Of a stretch of 64,000 nt of DNA, positions 53,481 through 61,704 are shown one piece after another. The stretch's first letter is position 1, and the number at the start of each line of letters is the position of its first letter. The stretch spans positions 186,001 to 250,000 of the forward strand of contig NZ_JACIFY010000002.1 of NCBI RefSeq assembly GCF_014197615.1, given 5' to 3'. Source of the DNA: Rhizobium esperanzae. GTDB lineage: Bacteria; Pseudomonadota; Alphaproteobacteria; Rhizobiales; Rhizobiaceae. The notes beneath the pieces were generated by a model, which made no database searches, had not been told where the DNA came from, and saw nothing but the letters and a program-made list of their open reading frames with translations. The translations under genes were made by a program, and so were the position numbers.

Positions 53481-54649
53481 ACATGTTTTCCCTGCCCTTT
53501 TCCGCGCATTTCGATCCGACCAATCAGGAACTTTTGCTGTCCGGCAAGATGCGGCCCGAAAGCGCCGGCGAGATTGCCGATGTCCTGAAGCTGGTGCGGC
53601 AAAGTCTGGAAAAATACAGCGGCGTCGTCTATCTCAATGTCAAACGCCTGACGCACATCAACATGACCGCCTTCGCCGCCCTGTCCGAGGTCCTGGCGGC
53701 AAGCTGCCGGGCCAGGCCGGAGCGCAGGATCGTCATCATCACCTCGAGCGTGGTGGCATGGTCGACCTCGCTGTTCGAGACGCTCGTCGCCTCACAGCCG
53801 AACCTGTCGGTCGAAGTCTACGATTCGGCATTTTATCCGGGCCAGAGCTTCGTCGAGGATGAGAGTTTCATTCCCATCCTGCGCACCCAGACGAAAATGA
53901 CATGGCGGCACGAACGCGAACTGCTGCCTCTCCACGGCCTACGCAGCGGCCTTGCCATCGCCGACATCTGCTGCGGAATTGGCGATTTCGCCGCCCTCGT
54001 CCAGCGGGAATTCAAACCGTCGCGCCTCGTCGCGCTGGATCATTCCGTGCGCAGCCTCGACTATGCACGCAAGGTCGCTGCCGATTTCGATCTGCAGGGG
54101 ATCGAATACACCTATGGCGACGCCTCGCAAATGCTGCTTCGGGACAACCAGTTCGACTTTGTCACCTGCCGGCATTCGCTGCAGATTTTCAACCGTCCCG
54201 AAATGCTGCTCAGGGAGCTTTACCGCATCTGCAAACCAGGCGGCCGTGTCTACATCACCAACGAGAAAAATTCGCATTGCCTGGGCGAGCCGCACGCCGA
54301 AACGATAAAATGGACTTACGAGGAGGTCGCCAAGCTGTTCAGGCACTTCCACATGGATGTCGAGATGGGGCCGAAAAGCCGCCATCTGCTGGCCGATGCC
54401 GGCTTCGACTCCATCAAGGTCGACTGCTTCATGGTGACCAACCTGGATGGCGATCCGCAGGACTTCGCAGACGTCATCGAAGCCTGGGAGAATGTCTATG
54501 CCGGTGAGATGGCCGTCCGGCGGGGCGATTCCGTGGAATTCATTCGCAGGTTCCGGCAGGGCTTCAGGGATCACATCTTTGCTGCTCTTCACCCCAAGGG
54601 TTACGCAGGCTGGCCGATCTGGGCCGCCTCCGGACGAAAGCCGCTGTGA
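53477..54649 (+). CDS. STAS domain fused to SAM-dependent methyltransferase
   Basis: The 390 aa product has an N-terminal STAS-type domain (residues about 1-120), where the usual serine loop SSG is replaced by INMTAF (61-66), with Thr64 as a possible phospho-site. From about 150 it is a class I methyltransferase: motif I ADICCGIGD (162-170), VALDHSVRSLDYAR (acidic residue binding the ribose), GDASQML and LLRELYRICKPGGRVYI. The target is unknown. It lies in the partner-switching operon with overlaps at both ends. Confidence 0.82.
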   Translation: MNMFSLPFSAHFDPTNQELLLSGKMRPESAGEIADVLKLVRQSLEKYSGVVYLNVKRLTHINMTAFAALSEVLAASCRARPERRIVIITSSVVAWSTSLFETLVASQPNLSVEVYDSAFYPGQSFVEDESFIPILRTQTKMTWRHERELLPLHGLRSGLAIADICCGIGDFAALVQREFKPSRLVALDHSVRSLDYARKVAADFDLQGIEYTYGDASQMLLRDNQFDFVTCRHSLQIFNRPEMLLRELYRICKPGGRVYITNEKNSHCLGEPHAETIKWTYEEVAKLFRHFHMDVEMGPKSRHLLADAGFDSIKVDCFMVTNLDGDPQDFADVIEAWENVYAGEMAVRRGDSVEFIRRFRQGFRDHIFAALHPKGYAGWPIWAASGRKPL

Positions 54650-57006
54650 TGGATGCGCGATCATCGAGAAGACCGGCAAGACTGGGCTCGTTTCGGGCAA
54701 AGTTCATCCTGGTCGTCGGTGGAGCCGTGCTCTTCGACTTGCTGGTCAGCGGTGGTCTCGCGCTTTGGAACGTTCAGCGGCTGTCGCGCGACGCAACGCT
54801 CGAGGTCGGCCAGGGTCTTGAAGCGGCAAGCCAGGAATATATCCGCACCTATGCAGATTCCACCGCGGCACAGGTGGGCTTGCTGCTGCGGCAGGTTCAT
54901 AACGACGTCGACACGCTGGCCGGTGTGCTGCAGGCGCAGATCGACGATCCCGAACGCAACGCCGACGTCGGCGCCGCGATCGCCCGCACATCTCCCGGCA
55001 GCGTCAGCCTTTCCTACGATCAGAATGGCAGATGGTCGCAGAACGCTCCGGGCTCCGCCTCGGTCGTCAGCGTCTGGGGATATCTGCTCGGACCGGACGA
55101 TAAGCCGAAAGCCGACGTCGAGAGCGATATCCGGACGAGCGCGGTTCTGGATCTCGTTGCGCCGAGCCTGATGCAGCACGGCGCTTCAAAGCTGCAGATG
55201 TATTATATCGGTTCGAAAGAACGACCGATCTTCAGGACGACGCCCTACACCGACCAGGCCCAGACCTTCGACCGGCTTTATCCCGGCCACAACGACGCCA
55301 ATTTCTGGGACTTCTTCTTTCCCGGCCTTTATGAGTCCTGGCAGGGCTGGGCCAAAGACATGAAAACGCGGCCGGTCGCCGACGACATCACCCAGACCGC
55401 GCCCTATACCGATGCCATTACCGGCAAGCTGATCGTCAGTTTCTTTCATCCATTGTGGACCGCCGACAGGCAGGATGTCGCCGGGACGGCCGGCGCCGAT
55501 ATTACGCTCGACCAGCTCGCGCAGACGGTTGAAAATGTCAAAGTGGCCCAGTCCGGTTTCGGATTTCTGGCAATGTCCGACGGCAATGTCGTGGCGATCA
55601 ACAGCACCGGCGAAAAGACCCTCGGTCTGCGATCGGCAAGCGATGCGAGCGGAACCGGAGTGACCGGCCTCGAGCGTTCCCTCAAGGGAAGCTCTCAGCC
55701 GGCGATCGCGAAACTGGCCCTCGACCGCGAACAGGGCATTCAACATTTGCTGCTGCAGCAGGACGGCAGCGAGGTCCCCTATATCGCGATCGTGAAGAAA
55801 CTGCCTGCGACCAATCTCTGGTCCAGCGGCCCGGTCCGCCAGGAAGCGATGTCGCTTGGCGTGGTCGTGCCTGAACGGGAGATCGAAGCCTCGCTCTATG
55901 CGGCCCAGGCCAAGATTTCCGAGGCGACGAACAGGATCGTGCTCTACCAGATCCTGGCGATCCTCATGTCATTGCTGATCGTGACCATCGCGGTATTTGC
56001 CGCCTCGAAACGAATAACCAGCGGAATCAGCGCATTGGCAGGTGCGGCCAAACGCATTCAGGCGAAGGACTATTCGGTCAGGGTCGCCATCACAAGCAAG
56101 GACGAGGTCGGCGAGGCTGGCGAAGCCTTCAACCGGATGGCCGAAGAGATCAGCTATCACACGGAAAATCTCGAGCAGTTGGTCGAGGAGCGAACCGCGC
56201 AGATTGAAGATGCCAAGGAAGAGATTTCGACGCTGAACGCCCAGCTCCAGCGGGAAAACCGGCGTCTTGGAACGGAGCTCGCCGTCGCCGAGAGAATCCA
56301 GCTGATGGTCCTGCCGCTGGACCAGGAGCTCGAGGCGTTCCAGGCACTCGAAATAGCGGCCTATATGAGACCCGCCGAAGAGGTCGGCGGCGATTATTAC
56401 GACGTGTTGAAGAACGGTAGCCGGCTGAAGATCGGCATCGGCGACGTCACCGGGCACGGGTTGGAAAGCGGCGTGTTGATGCTGATGGTTCAGTCCGTCG
56501 CCCGCGCCCTGCAGGAGGCCGGCAATACCGATGCGGTGAAATTCCTCACAGATCTGAACAGCGCCCTGTTTAAGAATATCGTCAGGACGAAAATCGACAA
56601 ACACCTCACTCTGGCGTTTCTTGACTACGACGGAAAAGAGATGATCCTGTCGGGACAACACGAGGAAGTTGTCATCGTGCGGGCAAACGGTGGGGTCGAG
56701 CGCATCAACACCATGGATCTGGGCATTCCGATCGGGCTGGAAGCCGATATCTCAGCCTTCATCAAAACCCGTGAAATCGCATTCGAAAAAGGGGACCTCA
56801 TACTTCTGCATACGGATGGCGTCACGGAAGCCGAAAACGACGCCGGAGAATTGTTCGGCATGGAGCGGCTGTGCCGCGAGGCCGTTCGCTTGAAGGATCT
56901 GAGCGCTGAGAAAGTCGTTTCCGAAATTGTCGCGACGCTCATGCTCTTTATCGGATCGCAGAAAATCTACGACGACATTACGCTTCTGGCAGTACGGCAT
57001 AGGTGA
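54649..57006 (+). CDS. Membrane SpoIIE-type PP2C phosphatase with sensor and HAMP domains
   Basis: About 785 aa from the ATG at 54649; a GTG at 54646 overlaps the previous stop. A first helix (about 18-42), a large extracytoplasmic sensor domain (about 45-425, Cache-like), a second helix (430-455), HAMP (about 455-510), a coiled coil (about 510-550), then PP2C/SpoIIE with GGDYYD (580-585), GIGDVTGHG near 597, HTDGVTE and YDDITLLAV. The Mg/Mn-binding Asp residues are present. It should dephosphorylate STAS partners in response to a periplasmic cue. Confidence 0.92.
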   Translation: MDARSSRRPARLGSFRAKFILVVGGAVLFDLLVSGGLALWNVQRLSRDATLEVGQGLEAASQEYIRTYADSTAAQVGLLLRQVHNDVDTLAGVLQAQIDDPERNADVGAAIARTSPGSVSLSYDQNGRWSQNAPGSASVVSVWGYLLGPDDKPKADVESDIRTSAVLDLVAPSLMQHGASKLQMYYIGSKERPIFRTTPYTDQAQTFDRLYPGHNDANFWDFFFPGLYESWQGWAKDMKTRPVADDITQTAPYTDAITGKLIVSFFHPLWTADRQDVAGTAGADITLDQLAQTVENVKVAQSGFGFLAMSDGNVVAINSTGEKTLGLRSASDASGTGVTGLERSLKGSSQPAIAKLALDREQGIQHLLLQQDGSEVPYIAIVKKLPATNLWSSGPVRQEAMSLGVVVPEREIEASLYAAQAKISEATNRIVLYQILAILMSLLIVTIAVFAASKRITSGISALAGAAKRIQAKDYSVRVAITSKDEVGEAGEAFNRMAEEISYHTENLEQLVEERTAQIEDAKEEISTLNAQLQRENRRLGTELAVAERIQLMVLPLDQELEAFQALEIAAYMRPAEEVGGDYYDVLKNGSRLKIGIGDVTGHGLESGVLMLMVQSVARALQEAGNTDAVKFLTDLNSALFKNIVRTKIDKHLTLAFLDYDGKEMILSGQHEEVVIVRANGGVERINTMDLGIPIGLEADISAFIKTREIAFEKGDLILLHTDGVTEAENDAGELFGMERLCREAVRLKDLSAEKVVSEIVATLMLFIGSQKIYDDITLLAVRHR

Positions 57007-57009
57007 GAC

Positions 57010-57570
57010 ATGACGCCAACGGTCTACGGCATCGAATCTCTGACTGACATAAGCCTGGATTCCGGCACGCGCCTGACCTTGACGGACGGCCCGCTTCAAC
57101 TGGGATGGAAGCACTCGGGAATGACGGCTGACTTCATAGCGCAGGTCATGGCGCTGCAATATTCGCGTTCGAAGAAAGACTACGTGCAGGCGCATCATGA
57201 CATCGGATACCTCAGCAACGAGCTGATCGAAAACGCCGTGAAGTTTCGACAGCCTGGCGAGATCCTCATTGAAGCCGGCATATTCCAGGGAAGCTTTTTG
57301 ATCCGGGTGAAAAACACCATCGATGGCGTGACATCCTCTCGCTTTCAGCAGTTGCTGCATCGCTTTCAATCGAGAGACCCCGGCGAACTTCTTCTTGAGC
57401 AAATCGAAACCAACGCCATATCGCCGGCAAGCGGTTCGGGCTTGGGATTGCTGACACTTCTCAGCGACTACGACGCAAAAATGGCCTGGGCATTCGAAGG
57501 GAGTGACGACCAGCCTGTCATACTGACGACGACTGCAGCCGTGGCGATGCCGCCCTCCTCCAATCTGTGA
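57010..57570 (+). CDS. HATPase-domain protein (anti-sigma-factor kinase-like)
   Basis: The 186 aa product has an N-box NELIENAVK (70-78) with the metal-binding Glu and Asn and a G-box GSGLGLLTLL (142-151), as in SpoIIAB/RsbW-type Ser kinases and anti-sigma factors. It lacks a histidine phosphotransfer domain. It is likely the kinase that phosphorylates the downstream STAS protein. Starts four bases after the phosphatase stop. Confidence 0.83.
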   Translation: MTPTVYGIESLTDISLDSGTRLTLTDGPLQLGWKHSGMTADFIAQVMALQYSRSKKDYVQAHHDIGYLSNELIENAVKFRQPGEILIEAGIFQGSFLIRVKNTIDGVTSSRFQQLLHRFQSRDPGELLLEQIETNAISPASGSGLGLLTLLSDYDAKMAWAFEGSDDQPVILTTTAAVAMPPSSNL

Positions 57571-57577
57571 GCGACGA

Positions 57578-57916
57578 ATGGAAATCAGCGACGAAAATTT
57601 CCGCGTATGGGCGGAGCAAAACGAAGTCTATTTCGACGGCGTCTTCCGGCTGGCCGGACCGGACGCCTATGCACCCATTTATTCATTGATAACAGCCCTG
57701 CTCCATGAGGGGCACAAACAGGTGACGTTCAATCTCACCGGCCTCGAGTTCCTCAATTCCTCGGGCATCAATCTGCTTGCCAAGTTGACGATCGAAGCCA
57801 GAAAGATGGGCGACCTGCTGCTTGTCGTTAAAGGCACCAATCAATATCCCTGGCAAGCCAAGTCGCTGCCGAATTTAAAGAAGCTGCACCCGCTTCTCGA
57901 TTTGCGTTTGGCGTGA
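57578..57916 (+). CDS. STAS-domain anti-sigma factor antagonist
   Basis: The 112 aa single-domain protein has the canonical phosphorylation loop LEFLNSSGINLLAKL, with Ser61-Ser62 as in SpoIIAA-like proteins (second Ser phosphorylated). It starts seven bases after the HATPase stop and ends the operon. It would switch between HATPase and another target depending on phosphorylation. Confidence 0.88.
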   Translation: MEISDENFRVWAEQNEVYFDGVFRLAGPDAYAPIYSLITALLHEGHKQVTFNLTGLEFLNSSGINLLAKLTIEARKMGDLLLVVKGTNQYPWQAKSLPNLKKLHPLLDLRLA

Positions 57917-58251
57917 GTCGAGAAGGTAGATGATGGGTTGGCCCCACGACGCCGGTGGGCGCCGTGGGGATGCTCGGCTCAAGGCCATTGCTGTCCGGTT
58001 CGGACCGCCGTGTGGGGCACCTTCTCCACCCTCATTCCTATGTTCGTCACAAGGGAGACGTAAGCGATATCGCCTCGCCGCGGCCCGGCTGATGATATGG
58101 ATTTGTTCAGTATTTCAAGTTGTTTAGGACCATAGTCCGACCGGCATCGGACCTCGGGCCGATGTGGAAGACGCAAACAAGGTCTAACCTCCGACATCTC
58201 CACACGCGATGCACCCACATCGCGCTTGATGATCCGATCCGGAGGAAGATG
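57917..58251. other. Intergenic stretch
   Basis: Contains a degenerate copy (58031-58057) of the CTCATTCC...GTCACA palindrome seen at 4092. An A/T-richer part near 58100-58125 may hold the promoter of the following gene. No gene supported. Confidence 0.5.
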
Positions 58252-58917
58252 ATGCGGATAGTAACCTTAGCGTCCTTGGCCGCGCTCTCGCTGGCCCTTG
58301 CAGCAAGCCCGGCAACCATTGCAGGCTTCGACATGTCAGCACTGGCGAAAGACGGTGGTAACGGTGGTGGCAATGGCGGCGGCAACGGTGGTGGAAATGG
58401 TGGCGGCAACGGCGGCGGCAATGGCAACAGCGGCCATGACAGCGGCAACCACGGCAGCAGCAACCAGGGGCACGGCTCAACCCATGGCAACTCCTCAGGT
58501 GTGAAAGGCAAATCCGCCGAGGCAGGCGGCAAGTCCAAGTCTGCCAGGGATGACGACACCAAAACCGTCACGAAAGAGAAGAACCTCTCGGCGCAGATGG
58601 CCGGCCTGAACTCTCTGAAGCGGAATTACAAGGCGTTGATGCATACGTCGGACCGACGCATGACCGCCATTTCGGCCTATGCAATGGCCTATGCCCAGTA
58701 CGAAATCGACAATGGAACCGAGCCTGCATCCGATGATCCTCTGTTGGGGGACGCGGCACTGGAGCAGGCATTGGCTTCCGCAACGAAAACCGGTCAGGTC
58801 AGCCCGGCTGTTCTGGATGAAGCCAAGACCATTCTTGGAGTTGGCGACGCGAATGGAAAGATTGATCAAATCCGCACCTCGCTGGAAAACGTCCCCCGGC
58901 AAACGTCAGACGAATAG
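58252..58917 (+). CDS. Exported Gly/Asn-repeat protein (221 aa)
   Basis: The ATG at 58252 has GGAGG six bases upstream (an ATG at 58249 is alternative). A signal peptide (about residues 1-23) precedes tandem GGNGGG units encoded by near-identical codons (about residues 35-58), a His/Ser/Gly-rich part, then a helical C-terminal region (NLSAQMAGLNSLKRNYKAL and SAYAMAYAQYEIDNG). Probably periplasmic or surface; function unknown. The repeat copy number may vary between strains. Confidence 0.75.
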   Translation: MRIVTLASLAALSLALAASPATIAGFDMSALAKDGGNGGGNGGGNGGGNGGGNGGGNGNSGHDSGNHGSSNQGHGSTHGNSSGVKGKSAEAGGKSKSARDDDTKTVTKEKNLSAQMAGLNSLKRNYKALMHTSDRRMTAISAYAMAYAQYEIDNGTEPASDDPLLGDAALEQALASATKTGQVSPAVLDEAKTILGVGDANGKIDQIRTSLENVPRQTSDE

Positions 58918-58976
58918 CCGCGAGTGAGGTGCAGGCGGTGCGAAGCGCCCCAGAATGGCTCCGCACTAAATTAAGA

Positions 58977-59021
58977 GAGCATTTCCGTCTTTGTTAGTGT
59001 GACGGAAATGCTCTTTTTTTT
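58977..59021 (+). terminator. Strong intrinsic terminator
   Basis: GAGCATTTCCGTC (58977-58989) and GACGGAAATGCTC (59001-59013) are perfectly complementary over 13 bases around an 11-base loop, followed by eight T residues (59014-59021). It ends the Gly/Asn-repeat gene. Confidence 0.92.
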
Positions 59022-59119
59022 GCAATTTCGAGCGCGAACCTGCTGTCGGAGAGTAAACGCGAATTTCTACGCACCCTTTGCTGTTGAGTGTCCGCGATGT
59101 TGCGAGGCCACACGCCATG

Positions 59120-59386
59120 TCAAACTGGCGGTTTTTGATTGATGCCTGAGTGTAGCGCATCTCTAATTTCTATTGCAGCTTCGACGAACTTCTCGAACTC
59201 GTTTGTATCGAAGGGGTAGTATTGATGGTTGCCTGCGGCGTTGGAGGCAAGGACAACAAAGACACCGTCACGGTCGCGCTTGATGCGGAAGGACATTACG
59301 CACTTTCCGTTCATGAGAGGAACGTCAGATCGCCGTATTATCTGCCCGGTCATTACCCTTTTTATGGACTTAAATAATCCTGCCAT
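59120..59386 (-). CDS. Small hypothetical protein (88 aa)
   Basis: The ATG at 59386 has AAAGG upstream. The product is basic at the N-terminus (MAGLFKSIKRVMTG) and has VMSFRIKRDRDGVFVVLAS and YYPFDTNEFEKFVEAAIEI, a strand-strand-helix pattern similar to small ssDNA-binding PUR-alpha-like domains, but the match is not firm. Cytoplasmic. Confidence 0.6.
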   Translation of the reverse strand: MAGLFKSIKRVMTGQIIRRSDVPLMNGKCVMSFRIKRDRDGVFVVLASNAAGNHQYYPFDTNEFEKFVEAAIEIRDALHSGINQKPPV

Positions 59387-59534
59387 ATTAACCTTTCGAT
59401 TCCCGAGACGCCCTGCACAGAGCAAACTTTATCGCTCTATGTATCACCGTGTTGACGGGATCAAAAGTAAGCGCGATTCCTCCGCACGTTGACGCCGCCT
59501 TTCGGCGCGTGGTTTCGGAAGGTGTCGCGCTGGA

Positions 59535-60202
59535 TCAGGCGGCAGTGGCGGCTTTGGCGAAGTTGAAGGGCAGCACGTCGTCGATATCGGCGTCAACAGC
59601 GCGCTGAGGTAGTTCGGTGAGGACGTGGCGCAACCAGGCTACGGCTCGACCCGTGAGGCGCGGCAGGTCAGCATTAGGCTGTAGACGATGGCACTGGCCT
59701 TGGCTCCGTCGACGGTATCGCTGAACAACCAACTCTTTCTGCCAGTTGCAAAAATCCTGATGTCACACTCCAGAAGATTGTTGTCGATCGGCATACTGCC
59801 GTCCTCGGTGTAGCGCGTCAGATAGTCCCATTGGTTCAGAGTGTAGGACACAGCGTCGCCGAGCTTGCGGTCAGGCAAGACCTTCGAGGCAATGTCGTCG
59901 AGCCATGCCTTGAGGACACTCAGGATGGGAACACTATGTTGCTGGCGGAAGCGGCGAATGCAGTGATCTCGCGTTTCGCCATCATCGAGGATTTCGTTCC
60001 GCGCCTGCCTTTCAACCCGGTAGAGCAGTTCGAAGAACCGGAACGCCTGTTCCGACGGGCCGCCGCCTTTCTTCCTTGCTTTGAGGGCATCGACGAAGCA
60101 CCGCCTGGAATGGGCCATGCATCCAAGATGCGTTGCCTCTTCCAGCGTACGCCAGGCGGAGTAGCCGTCGCTCATCACGGCGTCGCCCGTTCCGGCCAAC
60201 AA
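59535..60202 (-). pseudogene. IS66-family transposase remnant
   Basis: The minus strand encodes the C-terminal half of an IS66 TnpC: GDAVMSDGYSAWRTLEEATH, GCMAHSRRCFVDALKA, and SMPIDNNLLECDIR before the C-terminal tail. The tail (LRHVLTELPQRA, then DDVLPFNFAK) is in another frame. Comparing CCGTAGCCTGG with the expected CCG-TAN-GCC-TGG shows a missing base at about 59640, which creates a TAG stop. The N-terminal half is absent and a TGA lies just upstream. It is inactive. Confidence 0.85.
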
Positions 60203-60644
60203 GCCTCACCCGCAGTTTCTGCTCATCTTCTTCCATCACTTGGTGTCCACCTAATTTGGTGGACACCTCATGCATCAGAGCACTCAACGGCAAAAGGTGC
60301 GGGAAAATTCGCGCTTACGTCGGAGACCGATGCCGGCAGCCCCTTCATCGTTTTGACCGGGAGAAGGGGATATGCCGCACCCTCTCCGTCTCTCGCCAAG
60401 GTCTCGCAGGGCAAGCCCCTCGCCCCGGTTGCCGGGATAGCGGTGTCTCGGCCACCTCTTGACCAAGATGCTCCAGGGCGTTCCGAAGATTGCCGTCATT
60501 GACGGGACGGCTGCGCCTATTGGCCAAGGAGACAATCGGCTCGGCAAATCGATATAGTTGATCCCGGCACGCCCCTGAATCGCCCTCACGGCACTCGGGA
60601 AGCGCTCACCATTGGCAGACGTGCAGTCAACGAGGGAGAGCCCG
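60203..60644. other. Intergenic stretch with IS-end-like palindrome
   Basis: Next to the IS66 remnant lies the palindrome at 60242-60267; beyond it no gene is seen up to the GST start. The region likely contains decayed insertion debris. Confidence 0.5.
60242..60267. repeat. 26-bp perfect palindrome, possible IS terminal sequence
   Basis: GGTGTCCACC (60242-60251), TAATTT, GGTGGACACC (60258-60267). This resembles the terminal sequence of some insertion elements. It borders the IS66 remnant at the point where the transposase homology stops, as if a second element had inserted and left. Confidence 0.55.
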
Positions 60645-61322
60645 ATGTACATTCTTTTTGGTGGTGACTTCACCCGTGCAACGCTCGTTCAATGGGTTCT
60701 CGAAGAAGGCAAGATCGAATACGAGCTTAGAAAAATCGACATTATCAGCGGCGAGCACCGTTCCGCGGAATTCCTCGCCATAAACCCGGCCGGTTTGGTG
60801 CCGGTGCTGATTACCCCGGAAGGCGACGCGCTCTATGAGGTCGCAGCACTGATGTTGTATCTGGCTGAGCGGCACCAGCTCACGGAACTGGCTCCGACAT
60901 CGACCGACCCGGACAGGGGGCATTTTCTCTCCGCGATATTCCATATCGCCGGGGACATACAATCCGAGATGAAGCGTTTCCATTTTCCGCACCGCTTTTC
61001 CCTGAGAAGCGAAGACAACGGCGGAATTCAGGATTTGGCAAAGTCGCTCGTCATGAGCCGATTGAACGTGATGAACACCAGACTGGCGCAACGAGGTCCC
61101 TACGTCCTGGGAACTCGATTTTCCCTTGCGGATTTCTATCTGTGTTTTTGGATCGCATACCTCGACCGCAAAGCCGTATGCACGCAGCTTCCCTCGATTG
61201 CCCAGCTTTACGATTTGGTTCGCGCTCGCCCGACTGCAACTCCGTATCTCGAAGAGACCGAGAGCATGGCAGACGCCTATGCGGAGATGATGAGACAGAA
61301 TCCGAGCGGCGTTATTTCCTGA
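60645..61322 (+). CDS. Glutathione S-transferase family protein
   Basis: 225 aa from the ATG at 60645 with GAGGGAG upstream. The N-terminal thioredoxin-like domain shows MYILFGGDFTRATLVQWVLE (given as FTRATLVQWVLE), NPAGLVPVL and the EVAALMLYLAE segment; the C-terminal helical domain has RGPYVLGTRFSLADFYLCFW with the conserved D of the N-capping box. It conjugates or binds glutathione. Substrate unknown. Confidence 0.87.
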   Translation: MYILFGGDFTRATLVQWVLEEGKIEYELRKIDIISGEHRSAEFLAINPAGLVPVLITPEGDALYEVAALMLYLAERHQLTELAPTSTDPDRGHFLSAIFHIAGDIQSEMKRFHFPHRFSLRSEDNGGIQDLAKSLVMSRLNVMNTRLAQRGPYVLGTRFSLADFYLCFWIAYLDRKAVCTQLPSIAQLYDLVRARPTATPYLEETESMADAYAEMMRQNPSGVIS

Positions 61323-61704
61323 CCGAATCTTGCGCCGTTGTCCTGCTGGAATGGCAGAGTTCTCGGGGCCTGCCTGTTTCCGGAATGGGCCGACAAGAGC
61401 TTTAGACAGGCATTGCCCTGAGGGCTATTTCCGCGGGAGGGCGCCCTCAATCCGGCTGCTGCCGCCGATCAAGTTCGGCCCCACTCAAGACCCCTCCCCA
61501 ACCCCTCCCCACAAGGGGGAGGGACTAACCTGCCGGGCTCTTTTCGCTCTCGCCGCAACGTCTCGTCCGAACGAACGCTCGCTTTGGCATGAGGCGATGC
61601 CCCAAGCTAAGTCCCTCCCCCTTGTGGGGAGGGGTTGGGGAGGGGTTTTCACCGCATATGAAACCAGAGCCGATGTAGGTGGTCCTGTCTCTTCCGAAGA
61701 CGCC
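61323..61704. other. Intergenic stretch with large inverted repeat
   Basis: No gene seen. Most of the central part is the inverted repeat element at 61486-61650, between the convergent GST and GGDEF-EAL genes. Confidence 0.6.
61486..61650. repeat. 165-bp hairpin element rich in CCCCTCCCC
   Basis: The left arm (61486-61529) starts AAGACCCCTCCCCAACCCCT and the right arm (61606-61650) is its near-exact reverse complement, containing TCCCTCCCCCTTGTGGGG. About 76 bases of unrelated sequence lie between. No transposase. It could also fold as a long terminator for both convergent genes. Confidence 0.78.

Noticed and set aside
58350..58430. Tandem repeats as a possible CRISPR array
   Set aside because: Units are six to twelve bases with no spacers, and they encode a Gly/Asn repeat in frame with the protein.
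60284..60673. Minus-strand frame of 129 codons upstream of the GST gene
   Set aside because: No protein-like features; lies in the debris region and overlaps the GST start.
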